A stretch of DNA of 64,000 nt from 'Nostoc azollae' 0708. Lineage in GTDB: Bacteria > Cyanobacteriota > Cyanobacteriia > Cyanobacteriales > Nostocaceae. The translations under genes were made by a program, and so were the position numbers. Below are positions 49,385-58,950 of this stretch, piece by piece. Under the pieces are notes generated by a model. The model was not told the DNA's origin, made no database searches, and saw only the letters and a program-made list of their open reading frames with translations. How positions within the stretch are numbered: position 1 is the first letter of the stretch; every line of letters starts with the position of its first letter. The DNA lies in contig NC_014248.1 in assembly GCF_000196515.1 (NCBI RefSeq), positions 1,597,501 through 1,661,500 on the forward strand, given 5' to 3'.

Positions 49385-51222
49385 CCCGGATTTCTCACAA
49401 AAAGATAAAAAAAGGGGTCAAGGACTGCGGAAATTTATATATAGCAGGCATTTCAGCAGTTGTAAACCATGACCCTATCTTCAACAGATTGTATACCAAA
49501 ACAGTTGAAATTTGAGCAACAAAAATGGCTGCCAGTCATAGTCAATTTCCAGGGTGGACAAGTAAGAGCAGATGCAGGATTCAGCTTAATTGCTGAAATA
49601 GACAGAAAATTGCAAATCACATCACAGTTTGCACAATGTTTCCAAGATTAGGGAAAGCCAAATCGGATTGACCATTCAATAGAGAGCTTAATTAAACAAA
49701 GAATATACGGGCTGGTCATGGGGTATGAAGACTTGAATGACCACGAATAATTACGTCATGACCAGATGTTTGCTATAGCTTTAGGAAAAAGCATTGGAGT
49801 AGAGAATGAACCTGCAAAATTGGCAGGAAAGAGTACATTAAATCCCCTGGAACATTGTCCTGAAGATGTGGAACAAGGAGCAGAAAGCGGGTACCATGAA
49901 ATCTGGCATTCTCCATCAGAAATTGAAAGCTTACTTGTCAAAATATTTCTAGAATCTTACGCCAAAGAACCAAGATAAATTGTTTTGGATTTAGATGTAA
50001 CTGATGACTTAGTACACGGCTATCAGGAGCAAGTTTTCTTCAATACTTATAATGGGGGATAATGCTATGCTCCACTTTATGTTTTCTGTGGAAAACATCT
50101 ATTAGCAGCCAAACTTCACCCTTCAAACGTAGACCCAGCATTTGGGACATTATCAGAACTACAAGGAGTGATTAAATAAATAGGTCAACAATGGAAGAAT
50201 GTTGAGATTTTAGTAGGTGGATATAGTGCTTATTCTAGAGACGATATCATCACATGGTGTGAATCCCAAATGGGTGTGGATGATGTTTTTGGATTGGCGC
50301 AAAATAGTCGTTTAATTGGGATGACTAGAAAGACTCAAAGTAGAGCATCCCTTGAGTTTGAGGAAAAACTATCAACAGTAGTTTCATTCTTAGAAACTAT
50401 GTTTAAACCAGATGAAGAACTTACAGAATTTGCTTGTGACTTGATTAATAACTCAATTTGCTATAAATCGTTAGACTATAAAGCTCGTGAATCTTGGAGC
50501 CGTAGTCGTCGTGTTGTTTTTAAAGTTGAATATGGAGTAAAAGGGACTAATGTTCGTTTTGTTGTAACTTCACTTTCTACTAAGAAAGTACCTCCTAGTC
50601 AACTATATAGACAAAAATATTGTCAGCGAGGGGAGATGGAAAATCGTTTTAAAGAACAACAATTAGAACTTTTTAGTGATAGAACAAGCAACCATACATT
50701 TACGGTAAATCAATTAGGTTTATGGTTCTCTTCTATAGCTTAGGTTTTGCTCAATGCCTTGGGTCAAAAATGTTTAGCTAAAACCGAATTACAAAATGCT
50801 AATGTTGGGACTATTCGTACCAAATTATTGCAGTTAGGAGCTTTAATTACTGTAAGTACACGTCCCATTTTAATTGCGATTACTAGTTCTTGCCCATACA
50901 GACATATCTTTGCTACTGCTCATAAACGCTTAATAATGCTGACTAATACTGCTTAATTTGAAGTTAAATTGCCTTTTACTTATTTCTAATTAATCATACT
51001 TCACCCTTGGGTTGATTCAAGTCTTGTTTTGTCATGCTTAATTTTATGACCAGAGCATTTTGATTTTACTACCAATAAAAAGATAGTGACTTTTTTAGCT
51101 TTATAAATGCGATTTTATATTTAATTTATCTCTGCGATTCAGTTTTGATTGATGATGTATCAAAATTTAGTCTCACATTAGGTCATGTAAATTTATTTTT
51201 TACTGCTTGTGAGAAATCCGGG
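49385..51222 (+). mobile_element. IS1380-family insertion sequence in phnD
   Basis: 1838 bp bounded by inverted repeats CCCGGATTTCTCACAA and TTGTGAGAAATCCGGG. The target tetranucleotide AAAA appears on both sides (49381-49384 and 51223-51226). Removing the element and one AAAA restores the phnD frame LRGKRMAF. Its size and end sequence fit IS1380. Confidence 0.93.
49469..50956 (+). pseudogene. IS1380 transposase, degraded
   Basis: Begins MTLSSTDCIPKQLKFEQQKW and ADAGFSLIAEIDRKLQI. Later, in other frames, come RIDHSIESLIKQRIYGLVMG, YEDLNDHE, MFAIALGKSIG, LDLDVTDDLVHGYQEQVFF (the IS1380 DxTDDxxHG motif), PLYVFCGKHLLAAKLHPSN, VGGYSAYSRDDIITWCES and RCEMENRFKEQQ-like QRGEMENRFKEQQLELFSD, ending LMLTNTA. 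Stops at about 49649, 49748, 49976, 50059, 50177 and 50741 inactivate it. Confidence 0.92.
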
Positions 51223-51315
51223 AAAAGAATGGCGTTTACCTCCCCTACCTCTGGTTATGGGTTTATTTTTCCTGTGAGTGAGTTGGTAAAACAGGGATTT
51301 GTACCCAAGGGTGAT

Positions 51316-52230
51316 TGCTGGTAGGGTTAGTCCCATTGGTGGCAGGTGAAATTTACATTCATGGTGTACAAATAACTCACCAAACATTAACGAAAGTTCG
51401 CCGGGACATTGGGATGTTATTTCAAGGAGGTGGTTTAACTCGGCAATTATCAGCTATTGAAAATCTGCTTTGTGATCCTTTAGGTGTGAGAATAACTGGA
51501 CAAACTTTGTTTGGTTTTCCTAAACGCAATCAGATTCTTGCTCTGGAATTATTAGAACAACTCGGTTTCAAAGAAAATAAAAAAAAGATAAAGTATACAG
51601 GTTAATTGTCGAGTTAATGATAATACTGCAAATAATCAACTAACTTGTACTTTCTCAATAAGTTCTAATAGTGTCTATAAGTATTGCTGATGACCAAGAT
51701 AAAATTGCAGTTTTTAAGGGCTTTTCTAGTTCTTTAATGCAATCAACGGCATTTGATCCAGATGTACCTGTATTACCAGATGAAGCAACAACTATCAGCA
51801 TTGACCGTATAGGTAGTCCTTATAATCCTGAATCACCCCGTTATATTCAACAAGGTATTTCTTGGGAAGCAATGGAAGCTTTGTTATTAGAAGTAGGAAT
51901 TTAAGAGGCACGAGGCAGAAGACAGATATATCAAAAAACTGGTAACCTCGGTGGACAAGAACAACGAGTCGCGATCGCACGTGCTTTAATTCAATCACCA
52001 CAAATACTTTTAGCCGACGAACCGATTACTGGGTTAGATGTACTTGCATCCCAACAAGTGATGTAGATTTTAGCAGAACTCAATAGCGACCAAGGCTTGA
52101 CTATTTATTATTACAGTTTTACATGATTTGAGCATAGCCGCAGAATAAGCCCAAAGAGTTATCGTTTTAGATGCTGGACGTATAGTTTATGACGGAATAT
52201 GCGATAGATAACTTACAATCCGGATTTTCC
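51316..52230 (+). pseudogene. phnC: Phosphonate-type ABC ATPase PhnC, disrupted
   Basis: The N-terminus including Walker A is deleted. The remnant begins LVGLVPLVAGEIYIHGVQIT fused to the phnD remnant, then KVRRDIGMLFQGGGLTRQLS and LALELLEQLGFKE. A 351-bp duplicated segment is inserted at 51576. Afterwards [20 protein letters not shown] (signature decayed from SGGQQQR), [20 protein letters not shown] and, after a TAG, ILAELNSDQGLTI continue. The last part, with RVIVLDAGRIVYDG, holds further stops. It belongs to the phnD-phnC-phnE order of phosphonate importers. Confidence 0.92.
51576..51926 (+). repeat. 351-bp duplicated segment carrying the 99-aa gene
   Basis: Matches the region 33433-33844 in inverse orientation: it starts inside what was the DUF3177 stop codon (AATAAAAAAAAGATAAAG), runs through the intergenic spacer and the 99-aa gene to a GAGGCA-rich tail. 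It lacks about 60 bp including that gene's ATG. The encoded remainder differs only at a few residues (for example DEATTISIDRIGS instead of DEAKIISIDRIAS). No terminal inverted repeats or transposase are seen; the copying mechanism is unknown. Confidence 0.9.
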
Positions 52231-52269
52231 CAAGTTTTAAGCTTGTAGAAATAGCTTTGTCAATCTAGA

Positions 52270-52791
52270 CAATAGGTTCTGGCTAAATTCTATAAGCAAG
52301 CAATTGAAGCAGTCAATTCTCGGTCTCTAGAATCTTTACAAGTGATTGGTGCATCCAGAATTCAAATAGCTCAATATGCCATCCTACCGCAGGTGTTGCC
52401 CTTGAGTTTAGGTTATACCCTGTGCATGTTTGAATACAATAGACCTCTTGAAGAATCAATTTTATGATACAATAGCCGTTTGTCTTTGTTTTATTCAAAA
52501 GTTAGAGTTACAGGGTTATGTTTGAATTAGCGAGCCCAAAGAACACCAAAAATACATAAAGTCTAAGACTCTCAATCATACCACAGAAACAATTTTGCAA
52601 TAGGTCTATTATTCTTGCGCCTTCCGTACTCGGTGTAGTTGCTGCAGGTGGGATTGGCTTTCATTTAAAAAGCTATATAGACGGTTTTGAATACACAAAA
52701 GCGACAACCATGATGTTGGTGTTATTGGTGGTAGTGACTGTAATAGATGTTTTCAGCAGTAAATTACGTCGTCACCTCGATTCAATGTGAA
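52270..52791 (+). pseudogene. phnE: Phosphonate-type permease PhnE, disrupted
   Basis: Only the C-terminal region is recognisable: FYKQAIEAVNSRSLESLQVI and GASRIQIAQYAILPQVLPLS, with the EAA-type loop that docks the ATPase. Then LGYTLCMFEYN is cut by repeat family C (52440-52608). Past the repeat come ILAPSVLGVVAAGGIGFHLK and TKATTMMLVLLVVVTVIDVF, ending SSKLRRHLDSM with TGA at 52789-52791. The N-terminal helices are absent. Third gene of the dead importer. Confidence 0.9.
52440..52608 (-). repeat. MITE-like family C, copy 2, inside phnE
   Basis: 169 bp, TAGACCTCTTGAAGAATC to AATTTTGCAATAGGTCTA, inverse of 44339-44507. The flanking dinucleotide TA is present on both sides, and removing the element rejoins the phnE codons for FEYN and ILAPS. 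This is direct evidence of insertion into a gene. Confidence 0.92.
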
Positions 52792-52852
52792 TAAAAGTGT
52801 AGGGAGATGAGGGAGAATAATCTGTTCCCTGTCACCTGTTCCTTATTCCCTT

Positions 52853-53725
52853 TTACAAATATTTCTGCAACAAGAAAGCCAATTTATCCTTCGTAGCTGT
52901 GGGTGCATTGCCTAAGTTGGTTAAAATTGCATATTTCAAGGCGGAATGTGCATCACTCACAGGGGGATTTTCACTGAGACGCTTCACAGTTTCTTCAATT
53001 ACCTTTTGAGCATTTACTGCATTCCGCTGTAAATTAGCAATTACCATATCTACGGTCACACTGTCGTGATCTGGATGCCAACAATCATAATCGGTAACTA
53101 AAGCCAAGGTAGCATAAGCTATTTCCGCTTCTCTAGCTAACTTTGCTTCTGGCAAGTTGGTCATGCCAATGACTGTTGCATCCCAACTTCTATAAAGATT
53201 TGATTCTGCTTTGGTAGAAAATGCCGGGCCTTCCATACACACATAAGTACCACCACGATGGAGAGTAACATCTGTTAAATTCAAAGAAGCGATCGCATCA
53301 GCTAAAACTCCAGCCAAATTTTTGCAAATAGGCTCACCAAAAGCAATATGCGCCACAATTCCTTCACCAAAAAACGTAGAGATGCGATTTTTTGTTCTGT
53401 CAATAAACTGATCTGGCACTACCATATCTAGTGGTTTCGCTTCTGCTTTCAATGAACCAACTGCACTGGCAGAGATTAAGTATTTCACACCTAATTGCTT
53501 CATAGCATAAATATTAGCGGGAAAGGGTAACTCCGTAGGTAATAGCGTATGGTTACGACCATGACGAGCTAAGAAAGCCACTCTTGTTCCCACCAGAGTC
53601 CCCAGAATTACTGCATCTGATGGTGCGCCAAAAGGTGTCTGAAGTTCTAAAGATTCCACATCTTTAAGGGCTTCCATTTTGTATAACCCACTGCCACCAA
53701 TAATCCCAATCTGTGCTAGTGTCAT
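52853..53725 (-). CDS. mtnP: S-methyl-5'-thioadenosine phosphorylase
   Basis: Cleaves methylthioadenosine to adenine and methylthioribose-1-phosphate in methionine salvage. 290 residues: [12 protein letters not shown] (phosphate site), [58 protein letters not shown] and [36 protein letters not shown] contains the purine-base Asp typical of MTAP. Full length and clean. Confidence 0.95.
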   Translation of the reverse strand: MTLAQIGIIGGSGLYKMEALKDVESLELQTPFGAPSDAVILGTLVGTRVAFLARHGRNHTLLPTELPFPANIYAMKQLGVKYLISASAVGSLKAEAKPLDMVVPDQFIDRTKNRISTFFGEGIVAHIAFGEPICKNLAGVLADAIASLNLTDVTLHRGGTYVCMEGPAFSTKAESNLYRSWDATVIGMTNLPEAKLAREAEIAYATLALVTDYDCWHPDHDSVTVDMVIANLQRNAVNAQKVIEETVKRLSENPPVSDAHSALKYAILTNLGNAPTATKDKLAFLLQKYL

Positions 53726-53896
53726 TTTTTTAAATCATGAAATTTTTAAACGGCTAAGTTATTCTACCGGAAATGTGAATAATCCAAAGGTACACGCTAG
53801 TAATGAAATCGTTTTTTTTGTTTCGGTAAAGCTACGAATGGCAAGTTTACGAAACTTTGTTATTGTAAAGTTAGTTACTATGAAGAGTATATTAAA

Positions 53897-54124
53897 ATGC
53901 TAGAAAACAATAATATGCAATTCAATGTCAACTCAAACCCTAGCAATTTAGAGCCAATCTTGGAACGCATATTTGCTAATCGCCGAATTACACGAAAAGA
54001 TCAACAGATTATGATGTCCAGTTTTTTGACTGAAGACGGACTAAGCGATCACCATCTTAGGCAAATTAATAAAGTATTTGATGCTTTAAAAGGAGGATTA
54101 ATTAAAGTTGTAGATTTACATTAA
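53897..54124 (+). CDS. Small conserved cyanobacterial protein
   Basis: 75 residues, MLENNNMQFNVNSNPSNLEP start, then ILERIFANRRITRKDQQIMM, LTEDGLSDHHLRQINKVFDA and LKGGLIKVVD. All-helical with an EF-hand-like spacing but no calcium loop. Short proteins of this pattern (RITRxDQ...INxVFDxL) recur in filamentous cyanobacteria with no assigned function. An alternative start is the Met at position 7. Confidence 0.65.
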   Translation: MLENNNMQFNVNSNPSNLEPILERIFANRRITRKDQQIMMSSFLTEDGLSDHHLRQINKVFDALKGGLIKVVDLH

Positions 54125-54231
54125 TTTGTAATTTGTAATAGTGCTTCCAGTCCCTAGATGAATAAGCAATTTCTAATTCGTAATTTAGTTTTATAACTAA
54201 CATTTAGAGCCTGCCACAAAACTTACCGCTT

Positions 54232-56391
54232 CTAAAATTGGAGGGTTGAAACCACTTGGAAACTAAAGTTAAGGCTTGCCCAATTATTCACATCTAATAC
54301 ATAAGAGTCCGCAGCAGTTCCAGTAATTTCTACTTTAATTTTACTGGCATTATGTAAATCTTGAAGCAAGGCTTGGGCAACTTCTAAAGCATTAACTAAA
54401 GGGCTAATGGGCTGTTGATCAGAACTAGGATACTTGGTAATTCCCAAGGCTGCAAGGGTTTCAGTGAAGGGAGAGGTACTAAGAATTAGTTGGTGTTCAC
54501 AAAAGAAAACTGGGGAAGGAAGCGTCCAACCAGCAGTAGCATTGTTTTCTGGTAATCTCAGAGTTTGTCCAGGAGAAATGACTATTTCTCGGAGATGGGG
54601 TTTGGTGTCAGAGGTATCTGCTAGTTTAGAGACTTCCCAAGGGTAAAAGGTGATGGCACTTCTACTATTATTTAACCCCACTAACATTAAATATATCGGG
54701 CGAGCGCTCAAATTTTCTACCCTATACTGCATCGTACTCCCGACGGGAACTGTGGGAATAGCTGTTCCTGGGGTGGTGAGTGCTTTATGAGTTGTACTTT
54801 TCCCACTAAACCCGCGCCATGTTTGCTGTTGCATAACGACACCGGGTGAGATGTTGTTCACCATCTCTAAAGTAGCTTTCACAGCCAAGCGAGAAGAAAC
54901 TTGATTTTCTGTCAGTCGCCATAACTTTGCTGCTAACAGGGTAGAAAATTTTGGTGTTAATCTCTGCACTGCTACTTTCACGGCTTCTCCAGTTTCCCCG
55001 GCCGTATTGAGAATCACTTCACCATCAAGGGAAAAAAGACCATAACGACTCGGTATGTTTTTTAACTTGCCAAATATGTAATCAGGCTTCTGTTCTGTTG
55101 CTGTAATGTTAACTATCCGAGTAATTGTCGCAAAGGCGCTGGTAGCATCTACACGCTCAATTCTTTCTAGACCAGAATCTAAGAGAACAGTTAAACTAAT
55201 ATTCCGAGGTAAGACGCGCACTGCTTCTTGTACTACTTGCCCAACTTGTAGCGATGTGGTAGCGTCTTGGTTGGATATCTGTGCTTTTGCAGTTAAACCA
55301 TTGTGCGACTTAAAGATTAACTGTTCTCCAGTCGGTGTAATCAATCTGGAATTAACTCCATAGTATTCCAAAACTTGCAGAGGTAATCCTCCCAGCCATA
55401 ACTCGACTGCTTTACCATCTTCATTTAGAGCTATTACCACTCCTTCTGCATCACTACTTACCAGGGGGAAATTATCAATAATTAAACCACTTTGAGGATT
55501 TTTCTTTTCAGTCCATAACCCTGGCTGCTGTTTGCTACCCAATTTGTATATGGAACTACGGATATGAGAGAGCAGAATTTGAATGGTTGTGGCTGGGGTA
55601 GTTTCCCATAAGTATTGGGTCAAAACGTAGGTAAATAAACCTGCACTGAAATTACCAAAAAGCAATTCTCCCGCTTGCTGATTTTCTGTCGAGGTTGCTT
55701 TTAGCAGCATTGCATTGTTAAGTGCGGGATTCTGGGTTTGTTGCTGTTTGAGAAATGCCAATTCCTCCAGTGCTAACTTTGCTACTGATGATTCTGGGCG
55801 GGAACGAAATTTCAAAGCAGGGGTCTGTAATGTACTGGGAGCATAATAACTAGTATCTAATATTGTTGTGACTCGGTTGGTAGGGAGTGAGCGCAACAAC
55901 AATAAAAGAGTTTGTTCTAATAAATAGTTGACAGATAGTTGATTCTGTGTATCTACATCGAAAGGAATTAAGGCATTTTCCACAGTCTCTGGAAAAGTTG
56001 CCAATTTAACACGAGTGCCATAGCCGCTAAAATGAAAAACGACTGTATCATCAGCTTTCGCTTGGTTACCCAAGTGATCTAAACAAGCCGCTTCGATAAA
56101 TTCCCGGCTGGCTTGTTCCTCAGTTAAGGTGAGAATATCCGCAGATGCAAAGCCAAAGCGGTGAATCAAAAGTTCTTTTTGCAATTCCACATCAGTTAAA
56201 CAACCACTAAGGACAGGACTCTGTGGATATTGATTGATACCTATTAACAATGCCAACTTACGCGGTTTGGGTTGTGCTAAAGCTTGATAATAGCGATTCC
56301 CTAAAGTTAACCACTCAGCTTCAGTCAGTCCCAATACTGCCAGTATGGAGCCAATTCGTTCTAAAAACGCACGCCGTTTCATAATTAGCAT
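54232..56391 (-). CDS. Caspase-fold protein with Tyr-Ser in place of His-Cys (pseudo-orthocaspase)
   Basis: 719 residues. A twin-arginine-type signal MKRRAFLERIGSILAVLGL opens the protein. The peptidase C14 fold spans about 44-320: KLALLIGINQYP, LSGCLTDVELQKELLIHRFG. The catalytic His position is Tyr124 in HFSGYGTRV (normally SGHG), and the Cys position is Ser181 in TILDTSYYA (normally DCCHS), so no protease dyad is present. The C-terminal half is beta-rich (about 340-715) with a DUF4384-like part near VPVGSTMQYRVENLSARPIY. Such YS pseudo-orthocaspases are known in cyanobacteria. Probably a secreted or periplasmic binding/scaffold protein. Confidence 0.88.
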   Translation of the reverse strand: MLIMKRRAFLERIGSILAVLGLTEAEWLTLGNRYYQALAQPKPRKLALLIGINQYPQSPVLSGCLTDVELQKELLIHRFGFASADILTLTEEQASREFIEAACLDHLGNQAKADDTVVFHFSGYGTRVKLATFPETVENALIPFDVDTQNQLSVNYLLEQTLLLLLRSLPTNRVTTILDTSYYAPSTLQTPALKFRSRPESSVAKLALEELAFLKQQQTQNPALNNAMLLKATSTENQQAGELLFGNFSAGLFTYVLTQYLWETTPATTIQILLSHIRSSIYKLGSKQQPGLWTEKKNPQSGLIIDNFPLVSSDAEGVVIALNEDGKAVELWLGGLPLQVLEYYGVNSRLITPTGEQLIFKSHNGLTAKAQISNQDATTSLQVGQVVQEAVRVLPRNISLTVLLDSGLERIERVDATSAFATITRIVNITATEQKPDYIFGKLKNIPSRYGLFSLDGEVILNTAGETGEAVKVAVQRLTPKFSTLLAAKLWRLTENQVSSRLAVKATLEMVNNISPGVVMQQQTWRGFSGKSTTHKALTTPGTAIPTVPVGSTMQYRVENLSARPIYLMLVGLNNSRSAITFYPWEVSKLADTSDTKPHLREIVISPGQTLRLPENNATAGWTLPSPVFFCEHQLILSTSPFTETLAALGITKYPSSDQQPISPLVNALEVAQALLQDLHNASKIKVEITGTAADSYVLDVNNWASLNFSFQVVSTLQF

Positions 56392-56475
56392 CAGCCCTTA
56401 GTCCATCAGCTAACAGCTTAAGGGGCTGAGGGCTATAGAGTAAAGTTTCAATTTACACTTTTTGCTGCTTTTCCA

Positions 56476-57666
56476 TCAGGGTTCAGCTAAAGCTGCTTGT
56501 GGGATAGACATTGCCCGTGCTAACTCAGCCACTACTTCAGGACGAGAGAATTCTGGTGGGGGTAACTCACCACGACGCAACATCTCCCGGACTTTTGTAC
56601 CCGACAGGTGAACCCGTTCTTCTGGTCTGCTCGGACTGGTTTTAGTTGTCGCCATTTGTTTGGTGCGTGTGCAGTAGAAAGCGTGTTCAAACTTCATTGG
56701 CACAATGCCTAATTCTTCAGGCGCAAACTCATCAAATATATATTGAGCATCATAAGTGCCGTAGTAGTCACCTACACCAGCATGATCTCGCCCAACAATA
56801 AAATGTGTACAGCCGTAATTCTTGCGAACCAGAGCATGGAAAATAGCTTCCCTTGGACCAGCATAACGCATTGCCGCTGGATTAATGGCGAGAATTACTC
56901 TATCTAAGGGGTAATAATGTTCCATGAGTATTTCATAGCAACGCATCCGCACATCAGCGGCGATATCGTCTTCTTTGGTTGCGCCTACTAATGGGTGTAA
57001 AAATAGACCGTCTACTGTTTCCAAAGCACATTTTTGAATATACTCATGGGCGCGGTGGATGGGGTTGCGAGTTTGGAAACCGACGATAGTTTTCCAACCT
57101 TTCTCTCTAAACATTTGCCGGGAAGGAGCAGGATCAATTTGGTAGCTGGGAAACTGGGGATGAGAATCACGTTGCAGTAACCAGATATCCCCAGCTAGAT
57201 TCACGGAACCTTGATTGTAAAGTACCTCCACTCCAGGGTGTTTGACATCATCTGTGCGATAGACATTGATAGCTTCGCGTTTTTTGTCATAACTATACTT
57301 TTCGCTCAGTTCCAAAACCCCAATAAACTCCCCATTGGGGTTATCCAGACGCACTAAACCACCTGCTTGGAGAGGGGCTGCATTTTCTTCTGTTACAGAT
57401 AGTGTAATTGGAATTGACCAGACAAGTCCGTTGGCCAGTCGCATTTCTGTAACTACGCGATCATAGTCGGCTTGGTTCATGAAACTAATCAGCGGACTAA
57501 AACCACCAATGGCTATCATTTCCAAATCAGAAAGGGCTCGCTCATCAAGTGTTACTCGCGGTAAAAAGTCACCTTTGGAGAGAAATACTTCTCTTTGTTC
57601 TGACGAAGCAACTCGGTTTATTAACTCTCCGCCGTGGGGGGCGATCGCATCTGGATGGTAACTCAA
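56476..57666 (-). CDS. sat: Sulfate adenylyltransferase (ATP sulfurylase)
   Basis: Forms adenosine 5'-phosphosulfate from sulfate and ATP, the first step of assimilatory sulfate reduction. 396 residues: PUA-like N-terminal domain with [20 protein letters not shown], then [15 protein letters not shown] (HxxH nucleotide motif), [36 protein letters not shown] and [17 protein letters not shown]. The C-terminus [20 protein letters not shown] is complete. Intact, single gene. Confidence 0.97.
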   Translation of the reverse strand: MSYHPDAIAPHGGELINRVASSEQREVFLSKGDFLPRVTLDERALSDLEMIAIGGFSPLISFMNQADYDRVVTEMRLANGLVWSIPITLSVTEENAAPLQAGGLVRLDNPNGEFIGVLELSEKYSYDKKREAINVYRTDDVKHPGVEVLYNQGSVNLAGDIWLLQRDSHPQFPSYQIDPAPSRQMFREKGWKTIVGFQTRNPIHRAHEYIQKCALETVDGLFLHPLVGATKEDDIAADVRMRCYEILMEHYYPLDRVILAINPAAMRYAGPREAIFHALVRKNYGCTHFIVGRDHAGVGDYYGTYDAQYIFDEFAPEELGIVPMKFEHAFYCTRTKQMATTKTSPSRPEERVHLSGTKVREMLRRGELPPPEFSRPEVVAELARAMSIPQAALAEP

Positions 57667-57893
57667 CGTGATTCCTTCCGTAATTTATAAATACTATTGC
57701 AAACTATGTACTAAATTATCAAATTGTCGGTAGATATAGTACAATTTGTCAAAATAATTTTGTCAATTGCCGATAGGAAATGATAAGATTGGGAAAAGAA
57801 GGCAGGGGGTAGGGGACAGGAGGCAGGGAGAGAAAGAGATATTATTTATGCTAGGTTTTGGGAAGAAAGACGAGATTACCGGATGCTAATACT

Positions 57894-58103
57894 ATGCAAA
57901 CGGAAAAAATATCAATTTCCTTAGCAGCCTCTTTAGTGCAGTTTATTGAGAACTACAAAATTACCAAAAAGTGTAAATCTCGATCGCAAGTAATTGAGTT
58001 AGCATTAGATTGCTTGCGATTTCAAGAGTTAGAGGAAGCATACCCCGAAGATCCAACAGAAATTAACCAAGATTGGGAATTACCTATAAGGTATGAAAGG
58101 TAG
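57894..58103 (+). CDS. Orphan ribbon-helix-helix antitoxin-like protein
   Basis: 69 residues from ATG 57894: MQTEKISISLAASLVQFIEN gives the DNA-contact beta strand, and KSRSQVIELALDCLRF the helix-helix part of a CopG/ParD-type fold. The acidic tail EEAYPEDPTEINQDWELP would bind a toxin. No MazF/ParE/PIN-type toxin frame follows; the next 200 bp are empty, then comes a Uma2 fossil on the other strand. It is either an orphan regulator or the survivor of a dead pair. Confidence 0.72.
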   Translation: MQTEKISISLAASLVQFIENYKITKKCKSRSQVIELALDCLRFQELEEAYPEDPTEINQDWELPIRYER

Positions 58104-58304
58104 CAGAACATTGCCAAGGATCATATATTTGATCATTTTTGTAGAAAGCTTCTAAAATATATTCTCACTGTTTAGGACTTAGATATTCTGCAATTCTAAT
58201 TATTAGTCCAGGATTTTCACTAGCACTTGCATAAGACCTGTCTAATCCTTTCTAATCCTTGCATAGCCTTAAAACACCAAACCTCTCAATTTTTCATCTA
58301 ACAA

Positions 58305-58914
58305 TTAGACCATAAAGAGTTGTTCTGCTGTTAATTGCAAGTTAGGAAAGTTTGAAGAAACGAGTTGCTCGTTGTTTTGAAACAATCGCTTTTGATACTC
58401 ATCTTCTACTAAGGTGCAAATTGTAATAGTTGGCTGTTTGGATTTGCCAATATATTCTCTTCCAGCAATACCCAAATAATTTACAGTCTAATAATATTCA
58501 AGTATACCTAATAGGGCGTAATCTTCAACTTTGCGGGCGTAGTCGTTTTGCCAATGTGTACTCACGACTTCAGCCATGAGTTTAATTGATTTTCCTGGTG
58601 TAATTACAGGTTGTTGTTGCCATAATCGTTCATTAATTAGTTGTGTTTGCTCTAACACAATGACATCGGGACGAAAGACTGTTTATGTTCCCAATAGTTT
58701 AATTAAGCAGCGATGGGAAATAAAATATGGTAATTCCTGACGATCAATTTCTACATTCAGTTTTCGTTGCCCAATTTAAAGATGACATTTACTTATGGGG
58801 TCCTGTTGGTTCTATTTCGATTAATTCCCCATCAATGAGTTCATAATTATCAATATAGGCGTACTGAGTAATAAATTCATCAAGTTTGATAAGTTTTAGG
58901 GCTGGTTGCACCAT
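58305..58914 (-). pseudogene. Uma2-family (DUF820) endonuclease-like, decayed
   Basis: MVQPALKLIKLDEFITQYAY and NYELIDGELIEIEPTGPHK open the gene at 58914. A stop and frame changes follow. Later pieces, in several frames, read GITIFYFPSLLN-like, PVITPGKSIKLMAEVVSTHW, QNDYARKVEDYALL, GIAGREYIGKSKQPTITICT and LVEDEYQKRLFQNNEQL, ending NLQLTAEQLFMV. These Uma2 proteins are abundant in cyanobacteria and have a restriction-endonuclease-like fold of unclear role. At least four lesions. Confidence 0.85.
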
Positions 58915-58950
58915 GAGGATCTTCCCTCACGATTAGGTAAATCTTGGGAA

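Larger units (their letters stand above)
48964..51318 (+). pseudogene. phnD: Phosphonate-type binding protein PhnD, disrupted
   Basis: PhnD is the periplasmic binding protein of a phosphonate/phosphate ABC importer. The frame reads LKALTIVFPNRSDSIDLQT, FLSKELVIPVKTQIGDDTAA, NRADVAFLSSHPALNTEQLA, VRPNYSGRYTYKSIFVVPAN and LEQLRGK. An IS1380 element (49385-51222) then splits the codons, after which RMAFTSPTSGYGFIFPVSEL and VKQGFVPKGD continue. The remaining half is deleted, and the next base belongs to phnC. The signal peptide is missing, replaced by GGTGATT-type repeat sequence. Confidence 0.93.
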
